Source: an uncultured Porphyromonadaceae bacterium
Lineage (GTDB): Bacteria; Bacteroidota; Bacteroidia; Bacteroidales; Muribaculaceae
Length of the DNA stretch: 64,000 nucleotides
Reading direction: 5' to 3'
NCBI GenBank assembly: GCA_947573485.1
Contig: CANPGB010000014.1
Span: 1 to 64,000, forward strand
Shown in pieces: positions 7,692 to 16,611 of this stretch (position 1 is the first letter of the stretch; every line of letters begins with the position of its first letter). The position numbers and the translations under genes are program-made. Below the pieces are notes generated by a model. The model saw only the letters and a list, made by a program, of their open reading frames with translations, did no database searches and was not told the DNA's origin.

Positions 7692-8181
7692 CAGGGTTCA
7701 AGCGTAAGTCGGTGTAACAATCCACGGCAATTTGAAAGTATGCCCCGGCAGCGCCCGAGAAAAAGTATCGGTCAATCTCATTGAACGATATTCGCGGGTC
7801 AAGATAGATGCAGTTCTGCTCCAACTTGACCTTTTCGAGTATTAGGCGCGAAGCGAACTGCCGGAACAATTCACGCATTATCTCCATGCACTCAGAGCGC
7901 GCCTCCATATCTTCGGCAGAGTGACGCATGGCGAAGAAAACGGTCTTGACGCGCCGAGTGCGGGGCGTATTGTTAAGGTCGGTATAGCCGTCGGCAATAT
8001 CCGACACGCAGACAACAGCCGTAGCCGACTGCATGGAATTAACCGCCTCCTCAAAGCCCTCCAATCCGCTTACACGGCAGAAGATGAAGCCTTCGGTCTG
8101 TGCAAGGCGGTTGGTGGCGGTTAGCTCCTCGAAGAAAGCTGCAGCATCCCACCTTCCGTTTAACTTGTAGTCATTATTCAT
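7678..8181 (-). CDS. Phage connector/neck-region protein (167 aa), unknown
   Basis: A mixed alpha/beta protein without membrane segments or a recognised motif. Size and position between the 247-residue gene and the gp10-like gene suit a tail-terminator or neck protein. The pattern FQIAVDCYTDL near the C-terminus would fit the inner strand of such a fold. This is placement-based inference. Confidence 0.5.
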   Translation of the reverse strand: MNNDYKLNGRWDAAAFFEELTATNRLAQTEGFIFCRVSGLEGFEEAVNSMQSATAVVCVSDIADGYTDLNNTPRTRRVKTVFFAMRHSAEDMEARSECMEIMRELFRQFASRLILEKVKLEQNCIYLDPRISFNEIDRYFFSGAAGAYFQIAVDCYTDLRLNPDEWS

Positions 8182-8192
8182 ATGGCGAGGAC

Positions 8193-8936
8193 TTATTTTT
8201 TGTGTATCTGTTCATTAAGTTGCTTGTACTCCCTGGCCTGGGCATTTAACTCAGTCAAAGCTCTCAAGGTATCGAGAGCAAGAACTTGCGACTCCTTGGT
8301 TACATCACCTTTTGAGAGTGCCCGGATTTGCGCGTTCATGGCCTCCTCTACTGTCATGGCAGGCGTGCCGAGCAAGTTCCCGTCTCCGGCAGAATCGATT
8401 GGCTGAAAGAAATCTGCAAACTTATTGGAGAGCGAAGTCTTGAGAGACGCGAACCAATAGAACACAGCGATGCGCTCGAGAGGCTCGAATTTTAAATCGG
8501 CCCCGTAGAGAGTCGAGCCGAGCATATCGAGAAGCTCATCATTTTGAGTGGAGAGGTAACCTTGGTATAGGTTATCACAAATAATAAAAGTCTCAAACGG
8601 TACCCCGGCAAAATCGGCAGGCAGCGCAGCATGCCGTCGGATTTTGGAGAGCCGGACCGGCACTGCAGGCATCGCCGTGAGCCAGTCGAGATGCGGCAGC
8701 AACTCGGCCAAGGCCAACGGTGACACTTCAAATATAGCTTTCTCCTTTTTGAGGAGATAAGCTCCCGACTCTTGGCGACCGATAACGCGTGCCCCACTCC
8801 AACGAAGGAAGCACAGCGTCTTTATCTCCTCGCCGGAGAACTCGGCGGCGAGGAGTCCGAAAACATAACGCAGTTGTTTGTCGGAAAGCTCAGCCCAGGA
8901 TGAAGGCAGATTAAAATCTATGGTATACGGTTCCAT
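8193..8936 (-). CDS. Phage structural-region protein (247 aa), unknown
   Basis: The N-terminus (DFNLPSSWAELSDKQLRYVFGLL) resembles short helical modules seen in Bacteroidales phage proteins of the connector region. The rest is mainly helical, ending in a Gln/Glu-rich coil (LNAQAREYKQLNEQIHKK). No catalytic motif is visible. Close spacing to both neighbours places it in the same operon. A tail-assembly or head-completion role is inferred. Confidence 0.5.
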   Translation of the reverse strand: MEPYTIDFNLPSSWAELSDKQLRYVFGLLAAEFSGEEIKTLCFLRWSGARVIGRQESGAYLLKKEKAIFEVSPLALAELLPHLDWLTAMPAVPVRLSKIRRHAALPADFAGVPFETFIICDNLYQGYLSTQNDELLDMLGSTLYGADLKFEPLERIAVFYWFASLKTSLSNKFADFFQPIDSAGDGNLLGTPAMTVEEAMNAQIRALSKGDVTKESQVLALDTLRALTELNAQAREYKQLNEQIHKK

Positions 8937-8950
8937 TACAGCCTCACGCT

Positions 8951-9790
8951 TTAAAAAAAGTAACCATTCGCCTTTTTATCATTTCGGAAAACCGGGGGCG
9001 AGAACAATTCGGCAACCGGCGAATTGTGCCATGCGGGAAAATCCGCCGGATTTTGCCGTATATAATTCACGATGTCGGCCAGACGCCGTGAATTGAACGA
9101 GCCTGCCTTCAAGTAATTTATAATTTGGGTGCGTATGGCAGATACTACGAAAGCCTCACGAGCTGCGAGAGTGCCTGTAAGGCGCTTGAAGCGCAGCTCC
9201 GCCAGGAGCTCGAACGAGAACCACTCCTCAGCGAGCGAGGCCTCCAGGTCGATAACCCCCGAGCGAAGTTCGAGGTACTTATCCCACTTTGAGCCATTGG
9301 GAACCCCGAGGCCCTGGAGAACTTCGAAATCCGGGAAGAGCGACTCGCCGAAGAACTCCGCCTGTCGGGTAGCTATCCATTCATCCGTTGTGGGCAACAA
9401 GGCGAGAAGCTCGGCAATATATTCATCGCGGCGCTCAAGCATAGAGCCCACAAACCTGTCGACACGGGCTTTGGATGCCGTCACAAGATTCTGTGTGCCT
9501 ACGGTTGCAAAACCGTTAGGAGTTAGCACAATGTCGAGAGCGGGAATAGCGCGCCGCATAGCCTCGACCATGACGAGGTTTGCAACGATGCGCTTGAGCG
9601 GTGTACTGAAAGTATACGTACATATACGCTCAAATAATTTATTGCCTGTGAAGGTATTGCTCACCCAGGCCTCAGCGCTGTCGAGAAACGGCACGAGTTT
9701 ATCAAAGAGCGGTGCCTCTCCTTTGGCTGTTGGCAAAGTGTTGGCGATGAGCGAGCGCAGCAGCTCATCATTTATTATTATCCGTGGCAT
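8951..9790 (-). CDS. Phage virion-region protein (279 aa), DUF6712-like
   Basis: An all-helical protein with no membrane segment. It overlaps the 3' end of the portal gene by 23 bases, which points to coupled translation. In Bacteroidales prophages a helical protein of this size (I recall it as DUF6712, with limited confidence) is found next to the portal and may be a head-tail adaptor. No motif confirms a specific activity. Confidence 0.5.
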   Translation of the reverse strand: MPRIIINDELLRSLIANTLPTAKGEAPLFDKLVPFLDSAEAWVSNTFTGNKLFERICTYTFSTPLKRIVANLVMVEAMRRAIPALDIVLTPNGFATVGTQNLVTASKARVDRFVGSMLERRDEYIAELLALLPTTDEWIATRQAEFFGESLFPDFEVLQGLGVPNGSKWDKYLELRSGVIDLEASLAEEWFSFELLAELRFKRLTGTLAAREAFVVSAIRTQIINYLKAGSFNSRRLADIVNYIRQNPADFPAWHNSPVAELFSPPVFRNDKKANGYFF

Positions 9791-11090
9791 TAGTTGTCAC
9801 CTCCTTTGCATCTTTATGTTCGTCTAATGTTGTAAGCTGTATGAACGGCACATCGACCTTTACGCCCTGCCAGCCGTTAAACTTGATAATGAGCCGGTGA
9901 ACGGTAAAAAGCAGATCGTGATAAGGTTTTTGGAGAGCCTGTGCAATAGTGTAAAGCTCACGCTTGTCAGAGCCCGAGTTATTAGACTGCGCTTTGCCGG
10001 GCACCGAGCCGACAAGGTTTGAGTGCACACGCATGGTAAAGCATATCATATTGATAGCCTCCTGTATATCGGTCTCCCAGTCGCCGCCCTCTTTGGTTGA
10101 ATCTACCTTCTTGATAACGACGTCGTGCTGCTCCTTGCCGTCGGGGTTTACATAGAACGTCGAGAACCAGGCTTTGCCGGAGTTCTCGGCTCCCGTGAGA
10201 AAGTCGATAATCGACTGCTTCTCGCGCACGATACGCGCCTGCTGCTGTCGGCGGTCGGTTATACCCTCTGCGCGAAATATTGAATCCCAATATTTCGCCG
10301 AGATCTCGATGTGGTATTTAATTGGGGCATGATTCTTAAGTTTCGCCTCCTTAGCCGTACCGATAAGCTGCTTGATATTGTACCAATTACCTTTGAAAAG
10401 CGCAGCGTAGTACGGTATCGGGTAATAGGTAGAATCTACAGTAGGTATGCGCGAGAGCACTGCAAACTTGCGGGTACGGGAGCCTTTGGCAATCCGGGCC
10501 TGCAAGTCGGCCCATGGGGCGGCAGGGTCGAGCAACTCTATAAGCTCAATATCTGACTTAGAGGAAATCGCTTTGCGCCAGTTGGCGTAAAGTATTGCCG
10601 GGATTGTGCCCGAGCTGTCAGCCGGGGCAAATCGGCAATAACAAGCCTCCTTTCTCCGGAGGCGGACGATTTTCGTTGCATCCTCATTAAGGATTATCAC
10701 ACTTACGGCGAAGCCGAAGTGCTTGAAATCCTGACACACTCCGAGGAAGTAGGCGGCGAGGTCGTTATCGAGAAGGAAATCATCGACACTCTCCTTAACC
10801 GAGGCCGAGGCTGCGCACGTATCGTAGCGCAAGCCAGAGCCGTAGCATACCTCTGCATTGAAGCACTGACATGTGGCGAGGGTCTCGTCTTTTTCGATAA
10901 GCTTGAGAATATCAAAAGGCATTTCATTATCCCCTCCCCAGGGGATATAAGAAAGCTTATTGTCGACGTGAACCGGCACAATATCGACGTCCTCTTTAAA
11001 GACCGTACGGGAATTTACAGTGAATACTGCCCGTGCACTGAGGCCGTGCATGTCTTCAACTGAATTGAAGTTAAGGTCGAGATTATACAT
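9768..11090 (-). CDS. Putative portal protein (440 aa)
   Basis: Size and features fit a portal: an acidic N-terminal segment with NEMPFDILKLIEKDETLATC, a middle rich in beta strands (KFAVLSRIPTVDSTYYPIP), and a C-terminal region with long helices (IQEAINMICFTMRVHSNLV and ELYTIAQALQKPYHDLL) and QSNNSGSDKREL, similar to the stem/clip part of Bacteroidetes phage portals. It lies several genes after the terminase, an unusual distance. The assignment rests on general layout, not a unique motif. Confidence 0.6.
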   Translation of the reverse strand: MYNLDLNFNSVEDMHGLSARAVFTVNSRTVFKEDVDIVPVHVDNKLSYIPWGGDNEMPFDILKLIEKDETLATCQCFNAEVCYGSGLRYDTCAASASVKESVDDFLLDNDLAAYFLGVCQDFKHFGFAVSVIILNEDATKIVRLRRKEACYCRFAPADSSGTIPAILYANWRKAISSKSDIELIELLDPAAPWADLQARIAKGSRTRKFAVLSRIPTVDSTYYPIPYYAALFKGNWYNIKQLIGTAKEAKLKNHAPIKYHIEISAKYWDSIFRAEGITDRRQQQARIVREKQSIIDFLTGAENSGKAWFSTFYVNPDGKEQHDVVIKKVDSTKEGGDWETDIQEAINMICFTMRVHSNLVGSVPGKAQSNNSGSDKRELYTIAQALQKPYHDLLFTVHRLIIKFNGWQGVKVDVPFIQLTTLDEHKDAKEVTTNATDNNK

Positions 11091-11107
11091 GATAGTTGAC
11101 TAAGAAA

Positions 11108-11341
11108 TTAAAGAAAAACCTCCAGGCCGTTAACGCGGAATATGCAGCAGTCGCGCACGCGGCGGCACTCGCCGGAGGCGAGAAGCTTGACGTTGCGCCA
11201 GCCACCATAAAATGAATACCGCAGAGAAACAACGTTGCGGAGCTCCAGGATTGAACCGTCGGATTTCCAAACGGAAATATCGACGGGGTCGCCCGAATTA
11301 AGCATTGTACGGGCTGTAGAAATATGTATCGAGCGTGGCAT
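11108..11341 (-). CDS. Small phage protein (77 aa), unknown
   Basis: A small beta-rich protein with two Cys pairs (ECRRVRDCC). Its start directly follows the end of the 366-residue gene; the two share the base at 11341. No family recognised. Position between a structural gene and the portal suggests a small virion or assembly factor. Confidence 0.5.
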   Translation of the reverse strand: MPRSIHISTARTMLNSGDPVDISVWKSDGSILELRNVVSLRYSFYGGWRNVKLLASGECRRVRDCCIFRVNGLEVFL

Positions 11342-12441
11342 CAGTTAAATGCAGGATTATAGACATTATTAAAAATGCCGGGCGAGAGCTTCGCATCGAG
11401 GCTTACAATCTTTCTATCGGCATACTCCCAAGTGAGTTTAACCTGGTTGAGCTCACTGTCGGAGTCTGAAATTTCGCAAGTAAAATCGGTAATCATTATT
11501 GGCACCATAGCTTCAAAATCGGTGTCGTAAAGGTCTGAATAATTTTTATCTATAACCCTTACATCCGATGCCATAAAAAGCTGTTCAGCCTGCTGACACT
11601 CATCTTTTGTAAGCGGTGCCGACTGCAGCTCGTAGGCCATAGTCCGGGCAACGTCATAGAACTGCGACCTTTTGCCAAGAACTGCCGTAGAGCGTTCAAC
11701 CGAAAGCTTTCTTTTTTCCTCCCGGCAAAACACCATAGGCTCGGGTATATTGAAGCAGTTGGTATACCATAGCGGCAATATACCCGAGAGCGCCTCATCG
11801 ATGAAGAAAGTAATGCTGCGGCTACCGCGCCGAACGGTGACCGACAGCAGCTTTACCTCCTCACACTTCTTCGACTTCTTGATTGTATCTACCACGTCAG
11901 CCAGAGGTACCATATCAGACAGCACCCCCTCCTCTGTGGCTTTAAGACTATTTTCCGGGTATAAAGTCCTAAAGGTGTCGCGTTCGCCATTTTCGTTGAA
12001 GAAAGTAGCGCTAATATGCAAGTTCATTGGGTCATTAGCTTTAGTATACCAATATAGCGGCAGGACGCTCTCAGGAGCCACCCGTCGCACGGGTGCGAGT
12101 GTAAGAAAGTTCTCCTGCAGCCACTGTTCAGAATCAAGCCGCAGAGACATGCGGCAGAACATCGAGCAAAAAGTCTTCGAGGCCGTATCTTCGCCATGAG
12201 CGGCTGTCACCGTGAATACGGCGAAGTTGTTGCCGGTGACTTTTTCGAGATACTCTTCCACAATAGAGGATACATCGGTAACGGTAACCACTTTGTTAAG
12301 AGTATAATACCGGCTCTCAAAAATGGCAGAACCATGAACGGATATTGAAACGTCCAGGTATTCATTATCCGTAAAAATGTTGATGTCGGGCAGGTCGCAC
12401 GACAGAACAACTTCCGAAAATTGAAAACCAAATCTTAACAT
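11341..12441 (-). CDS. Phage structural-region protein (366 aa), unknown
   Basis: Predominantly beta strands over the first 250 residues, then helices (VARTMAYELQSAPLTKDECQ) and a C-terminal beta segment that contains LTWEYADRKIV. The layout recalls tail or baseplate proteins with a galectin-like or fibronectin-like part, but I cannot name a family. It starts a tight block with the 77-residue gene and the portal and follows a strong terminator at 12510-12529, so it probably has its own promoter or depends on read-through. Confidence 0.5.
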   Translation of the reverse strand: MLRFGFQFSEVVLSCDLPDINIFTDNEYLDVSISVHGSAIFESRYYTLNKVVTVTDVSSIVEEYLEKVTGNNFAVFTVTAAHGEDTASKTFCSMFCRMSLRLDSEQWLQENFLTLAPVRRVAPESVLPLYWYTKANDPMNLHISATFFNENGERDTFRTLYPENSLKATEEGVLSDMVPLADVVDTIKKSKKCEEVKLLSVTVRRGSRSITFFIDEALSGILPLWYTNCFNIPEPMVFCREEKRKLSVERSTAVLGKRSQFYDVARTMAYELQSAPLTKDECQQAEQLFMASDVRVIDKNYSDLYDTDFEAMVPIMITDFTCEISDSDSELNQVKLTWEYADRKIVSLDAKLSPGIFNNVYNPAFN

Positions 12442-12504
12442 ACCCCAAAGTTACCCACAGGGTAACATCGGAGAAAAGACAAATAAAGCAATGCCGTGAG
12501 CATG

Positions 12505-12529
12505 AAAAAGGTTGACCTTTCGGCCAACC
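12505..12529 (-). terminator. Intrinsic terminator after the 64-aa gene
   Basis: On the minus strand GGTTGGCC (12529-12522) and GGTCAACC (12517-12510) form a perfect eight-pair stem with a GAAA tetraloop, followed by TTTTTC. It ends the monocistronic 64-residue gene. A degraded mirror of the neighbouring sequence follows the dead copy at about 13195-13225. Confidence 0.8.
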
Positions 12530-12548
12530 CTCTCTTTGAGTGGCGGAC

Positions 12549-12743
12549 TTAGCAAAACCAAGAACCTTGAACCATAGTATAGTCTGCGTTCTCAACTTCT
12601 GCTGCGGCCATTTCCTGAGCCTCTGCGGCCGAAGCTGCCGTAACGTATATAATCTCGCTTTCTCCGTCGAAGGTTATTACTTCTATCATATATTCCTTGA
12701 TTTGCGAGGTGGTGTCGTTTGTGAAGTTGCTAACGTATGTCAT
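12549..12743 (-). CDS. Small phage protein (64 aa) behind a palindromic promoter element
   Basis: A short acidic protein with a beta-beta-alpha look: EYMIEVITFDGESEIIYV, then an Ala/Glu-rich helix (SAAEAQEMAAAEVENA) and the tail MVQGSWFC. No family recognised. It is monocistronic, with the shared palindrome upstream (12797-12972) and a terminator downstream. A degraded inverted copy lies at 13018-13195. The intact gene has no good -7 box of its own. Sharing the upstream element with ardA suggests it could be another anti-defence or early-establishment protein (inference). Confidence 0.65.
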   Translation of the reverse strand: MTYVSNFTNDTTSQIKEYMIEVITFDGESEIIYVTAASAAEAQEMAAAEVENADYTMVQGSWFC

Positions 12744-12796
12744 GATTTATATGTTTAACGGGTTTTTAATTAGCGCCGTAGCGCGTTTGATTTTTA

Positions 12797-12972
12797 CACC
12801 GCCAAGTATGCACCCGGGGCAAGACGGCGCATGCCGTCGTTAGCATAGCCATGGGGCCGACGATAAAATACGCTCTTTTTAAAGCTCGACTTGAAAAAGA
12901 GGAAGATTTTATCAAGGACTTGCATGCCCTTGGCTGCGTGTGAACCGGGCGCTAACTTTGCGGAGGAAAATA
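12797..12972. promoter_or_regulatory. Imperfect palindrome P1 with promoter asymmetry
   Basis: About 170 bp, homologous to P2 at 21105-21277. Stems: GATAAAAT (12862-12869) with ATTTTATC (12906-12913); CTCTTTTT (12873-12880) with AAAAAGAG (12894-12901); AGCCATGGG (12847-12855) with CCCTTGGCT (12927-12935, one mismatch). The right arm carries CTTG, 20 nt, TAACTTTG (12953-12960), a near-consensus promoter. The mirror position in the left arm, facing the live gene, reads ATACTTGG and has lost it. A perfect small hairpin GACGGCGCATGCCGTC (12823-12838) occurs only in the left half, as in P2. Confidence 0.75.
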
Positions 12973-13017
12973 TCAATCGTGTTACGAGCGCTCCTTATCT
13001 GCCCGTATAACATAAAA

Positions 13018-13195
13018 ATGACAGACGGTGCACACACAAGCGGCACCGCCTCACGAATTAACACAATGTAGAGGTTATAATTTTCTGAGGAGAAAGCACC
13101 CCCGACTACAGCTTCGGCCGCAGAGGCTCAGGCAATGACTCCTACTCAATGGCGAAGGACTACACCGACATTCATATTTTGGTTTGCCAAGCCCC
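13018..13195 (+). pseudogene. Degraded inverted copy of the 64-aa gene
   Basis: Read on the plus strand, the sequence from ATGACAGACGG (13018) follows the 64-residue gene with many indels and substitutions. The clearest match is GCTTCGGCCGCAGAGGCTCA (about 13109-13128), then TTTGGTTTGCC and GCCACTCAGAGAGAG. The reading frame is destroyed early (TAG by about 13073). The leader before it (12973-13017) also mirrors the leader of the intact gene. It forms the right arm of an inverted duplication centred at about 12887. Confidence 0.75.
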
Positions 13196-13247
13196 GCCAC
13201 TCAGAGAGAGCCTCTGGTGAATCTGCAACCGATTTATATGCGAACAC

Positions 13248-13970
13248 CTACTTATCCGATTTTTTCCGTGCCTCAGCCTTTTTCGCGCGAGACTTAGCAA
13301 AAACCGAATTAAAATAGTTATCCATGTAGGAGACGAGCCCGTCGGGCGACGGCACTACCACATATTTAGTGTCTATTCTGCGGATTGAGTTATCTATGAG
13401 AGAGTCGAGTGGCACCAGCAGGAAGGTTTCAGGAGCAGAAGGAGTGCCACCTATACCCACAGCGAAAACCACCTTACGGCGGTTGGCGCGTTGAAACTGA
13501 CGATAGCGCTCTATCTGCCAGGCCTCGAAAGTAACGCAGTCATCTCTCCATGATGAACGGTATTTGCACTCCAGGAAATAATCGATATCCGACTTACCGA
13601 ATTTCTGTTGAACATGCAAGTCGGGATTCTTGCAAGACTCGGCAACCACACCGGCAGAAGAGACCGCATCGGTTGTGCGGTCGAGTAACTTCAGGCGCCA
13701 ATCAGCAAGAAGGTCGCAAACAAAATTCTCAAATGCATCTCCTTTTTCTTTTGGGGTCAGAGGTTTCTCCTCCTCCTGAACGGATTCAGCGCTGACAGTC
13801 GAAGGAGCAGCAGGCTCCGGATTATATACCGGTGCTGCTATTGCAGGTTTGCTATCAGGGAGTGTAAACGAATACGTCGGTTCCGATTCAGATTCAGATT
13901 CGGATTTCAAAACTAAATTTACACCGGCAATTATAGAAATAATGCCGGCTATAATGAGTGCGTAACCCAT
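13248..13970 (-). CDS. Membrane-anchored PD-(D/E)XK-type nuclease (240 aa)
   Basis: The ATG at 13970 gives an N-terminal membrane helix (GYALIIAGIISIIAGVNLVL), a Ser/Glu/Pro-rich linker (about 25-75), and a C-terminal domain (about 80-220). That domain begins EKGDAFENFVCDLL and contains the nuclease-fold signature DIDYFLECKYRSS (Asp, then ECK) and ERYRQFQRANRRKVVFAVGI. This matches the restriction-endonuclease-like (Mrr/NERD-like) fold. An anchored nuclease at the cytoplasmic face could act on incoming competitor DNA or in phage DNA handling. It lies directly after the terminase gene. Function is inferred from fold. Confidence 0.65.
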   Translation of the reverse strand: MGYALIIAGIISIIAGVNLVLKSESESESEPTYSFTLPDSKPAIAAPVYNPEPAAPSTVSAESVQEEEKPLTPKEKGDAFENFVCDLLADWRLKLLDRTTDAVSSAGVVAESCKNPDLHVQQKFGKSDIDYFLECKYRSSWRDDCVTFEAWQIERYRQFQRANRRKVVFAVGIGGTPSAPETFLLVPLDSLIDNSIRRIDTKYVVVPSPDGLVSYMDNYFNSVFAKSRAKKAEARKKSDK

Positions 13971-14097
13971 GAAAAACAATGATTGATTAAGAAGTGTGTG
14001 ACGCCAACTTAGGTGGCTGTGAGATTTACGGCTGCAAAATTAGTAATTTTTGGGGCTATGCTGCAAAAATTGCGACATAAAAAATGCAGCCGTATAC

Positions 14098-15723
14098 TCA
14101 CAGCACACCCGCCATGGAGAGAGAGAAAGAATCCCTGTAGGGAAATTTCTCACACCCGATATAGAGAGTGTCGAAGGCGTCCGTGCCGTCTGTGCGGTGT
14201 TCGAGAAGGTCTTCCTCGCTCTCGGCGAGCTTCTCACCCGACTTGTCTTTATCAAAGCCGTTGCGGCCACGTCGCACGCCTGCCGACTGGATAGCGAGAA
14301 TAAGGTCGTCATTATTCGAGCGGTTGAAGAAGGGCATAAGGCGTTGTTTACCGGCAAAGGCTTGGTTGATGAGCAGGTACTTCTCCTCTTTGCGCATGGG
14401 GTTGCCGAGGTAAACCGGCTCAACCGTCCAACCATGGCGCTCAAACTCATGCACTACCCACCAACGGAAATCCTGGTCGTTGACGGCATAGTTCGACCCC
14501 AGGGCGGTAGCATCGAAATAAAACACAACGGTTTTATTACGGTGCGCCGAGTAGTAACGGCAAAAATCGTCAATCAAGGCCGGGATTTTCCGCTCGAACT
14601 TAACATAAAACGATTTAATGACGTTGAGGCGGCGGTCGCGCGGCTGACCGGCGACAATCCAGTTAATGTTAGCGTTGTAGTCCATACCTATGCAGATAGG
14701 AGCGTCGGGGTCAACGTCGGCGTCGGCGCGTGCATCGAGCGCGTCGAAGTCATAATCATAACCGAGAGAATCGAGGTATTGATTATCGTTGGCGTCGTAC
14801 TTGTGAGCCTCACGCATTGACGAATAGAATCCGTCTTTGGCAATACCTATGCGTTGGCAAAGTATTGATGTCTGAAATGTAAGAGGCGTGAGGTCGCGCT
14901 TCATCTGCTTGATGTAGTTTTCGCCCAGGAGCTGCAAGTTCTCTATACTGCTGTACTCGCGGTAATATACAGCCACCGACCGCATCTTATTAAGGTTGCG
15001 GTCAAGACGCCGGAGATAGCTCTTCAGGTGAGCCGGAACCATTTCACCTTTGGCATTAATGGCGCGGATACGTTCCTTAGTACGCCATATCTCAAACACC
15101 GTTCCCTCGATAGTCTTTATCAGCTCGGTATCCATTTTATCCTTGTAGTAAAGGAACCACGAGCCTTTGGTTGTCTGCGGCATATCGCTCAATATCATTA
15201 TTGAGTGATTGAAGGAGTGCTTGCCGAAGTGCGACTTAATGCCGCCGTTTGCCGGGAGGGTTTCATCTTTCAGCTTCTGGTAGTCGATGAATTTAGCCTC
15301 ATCGACAAGCAGCCACGACAAAGTAAGCGAGTTGGAGCTGCCCGGGCGGTCCTGAGAGATTATAACGGCTATGCTGCCGTTATAGAACGATATAACATGC
15401 TCATACTCGAACGGCGGCGTTATAGGCTTTTTGAACGACTTGGGGGGCTTTTTGCCCACTACATAATGCACGCCCTCTATAAAGCCCCAGCGTTTCCATG
15501 CAGCGAGCAAGCCCGGGACGGTGTTTGTGAGACCGTGCTTGAACGTCGGCACCACGATGCCGCCGGTCGAGCCGGGCATGCGCTGCATATTGCGAAGCAC
15601 AAACGGGGCTGCAATAGAGTCGGTCTTACCTGTTCGGCGTCCGGCAACAATAACTGTAGTGTTCGCTCCTATAAGCTGAGTAAGGCGCTGCGGCTTGTTA
15701 AAGTATACTTTCTTCCCGCTCAT
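14098..15723 (-). CDS. Terminase large subunit
   Basis: The ATG at 15723 gives 541 residues. Walker A is AGRRTGKT (about 27-34), Walker B is LLVDEAKFI (about 150-160). The C-terminal RNase H-like nuclease starts at CIGMDYNANINWIV (Asp), with a second acidic site in VFYFDATALG. This is the ATP-driven motor and nuclease that packages phage DNA. It overlaps the preceding small-subunit candidate by 26 bases. Length is normal for the family. Confidence 0.9.
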   Translation of the reverse strand: MSGKKVYFNKPQRLTQLIGANTTVIVAGRRTGKTDSIAAPFVLRNMQRMPGSTGGIVVPTFKHGLTNTVPGLLAAWKRWGFIEGVHYVVGKKPPKSFKKPITPPFEYEHVISFYNGSIAVIISQDRPGSSNSLTLSWLLVDEAKFIDYQKLKDETLPANGGIKSHFGKHSFNHSIMILSDMPQTTKGSWFLYYKDKMDTELIKTIEGTVFEIWRTKERIRAINAKGEMVPAHLKSYLRRLDRNLNKMRSVAVYYREYSSIENLQLLGENYIKQMKRDLTPLTFQTSILCQRIGIAKDGFYSSMREAHKYDANDNQYLDSLGYDYDFDALDARADADVDPDAPICIGMDYNANINWIVAGQPRDRRLNVIKSFYVKFERKIPALIDDFCRYYSAHRNKTVVFYFDATALGSNYAVNDQDFRWWVVHEFERHGWTVEPVYLGNPMRKEEKYLLINQAFAGKQRLMPFFNRSNNDDLILAIQSAGVRRGRNGFDKDKSGEKLAESEEDLLEHRTDGTDAFDTLYIGCEKFPYRDSFSLSMAGVL

Positions 15724-16336
15724 CGTCGTGTTGTTTAGGGTCAGAGAAAAGAGTGTCGAGCTCAAGGTCGACCTCTTCGAACTCCACATCTTCAATATCG
15801 ATAGTCTCGGCCCTGTACTTCTGTATCATGGCCGAGATTTTAGCGTTGATATTCGGTATCGGCTCGATACCGAGAACACGCGGGTCATCGGTGGCGGTGA
15901 ACGGCTGCGGCACAATCATGTCGTAAGGCATAGCCTGTTCATCCTCAAGGTCTACACGATTGAGTTTGCCGTAAGCCGTAGCGGCGCGTTCCATGGTTTT
16001 GCTATCCTTGCGCTTCTCTGCCATTTTGTAAGTGGCGATGAGCATTTCATTGGTGCGCCAACGGTGAAAGTCGCGGCTGGCGCTGCCGAGCATAGGCAGC
16101 AGCGACTTTACGACTGCCAGGTCGGAGTACGCCGTTGTGCGGTGTACTCCGTGCCGTTGGCACACCTCCGAAACAAATTCTCGGTCGGTGCCGTCAGGGT
16201 TTGCTATGAACCAGTTGTACATTTCGCGCACGCGAAGTACCTTATCCACAAAAGCTTGTGGATAACGCTCGCGAAGCTCCACCTCTTTAGTGAAGAGCTC
16301 CGCGCGGCACACCTCGATTGCATTAGGGTAGCTCAT
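15698..16336 (-). CDS. Putative terminase small subunit (212 aa)
   Basis: The central part (EVCQRHGVHRTTAYSDLAVVK, in shorter form RTTAYSDLAVV) is a helix-turn-helix of the kind used by small terminase subunits. The C-terminal third is very acidic (EDVEFEEVDLELDTLF). It ends inside the start of the large-subunit gene, the normal arrangement. The 91-residue neighbour also has a helix-turn-helix, so the division of labour between the two is uncertain. Confidence 0.6.
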   Translation of the reverse strand: MSYPNAIEVCRAELFTKEVELRERYPQAFVDKVLRVREMYNWFIANPDGTDREFVSEVCQRHGVHRTTAYSDLAVVKSLLPMLGSASRDFHRWRTNEMLIATYKMAEKRKDSKTMERAATAYGKLNRVDLEDEQAMPYDMIVPQPFTATDDPRVLGIEPIPNINAKISAMIQKYRAETIDIEDVEFEEVDLELDTLFSDPKQHDDEREESIL

Positions 16337-16611
16337 TACTCATCGTCCTCCATATCGAGCAGGTTGCGGTGGGCATTTTCAATGGCCTGCGGAGAGCCAA
16401 CCTGAGCAAGCATCATCTCCTGGGAGTGAAGCTTGACCTTAGAGTTGGCCTTACCGCGACGATATGCCTTCGAGACCTCTGTAGTGCGGTCCGAAATATC
16501 GGAGCGCAACACATCGGCAGGTATGTCAAGAATAACGGCCATGTCGGAGATCTTGAGGTAAATTGAGGCAAAGCGCTCAATTTCCTCCAATTCTTTCTGC
16601 GAATAATTCAT
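16336..16611 (-). CDS. Small helix-turn-helix phage protein (91 aa)
   Basis: Helical throughout. A likely recognition unit is DMAVILDIPADVLRSDI (about 23-39), like the Phage_terminase small-subunit N-terminal type, followed by a basic helix AYRRGKANSKVKLHSQ. Its stop overlaps the start of the 212-residue gene and its start overlaps the end of the PLD-like gene. It may be the DNA-binding half of a split small terminase or a regulator. Confidence 0.55.
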   Translation of the reverse strand: MNYSQKELEEIERFASIYLKISDMAVILDIPADVLRSDISDRTTEVSKAYRRGKANSKVKLHSQEMMLAQVGSPQAIENAHRNLLDMEDDE

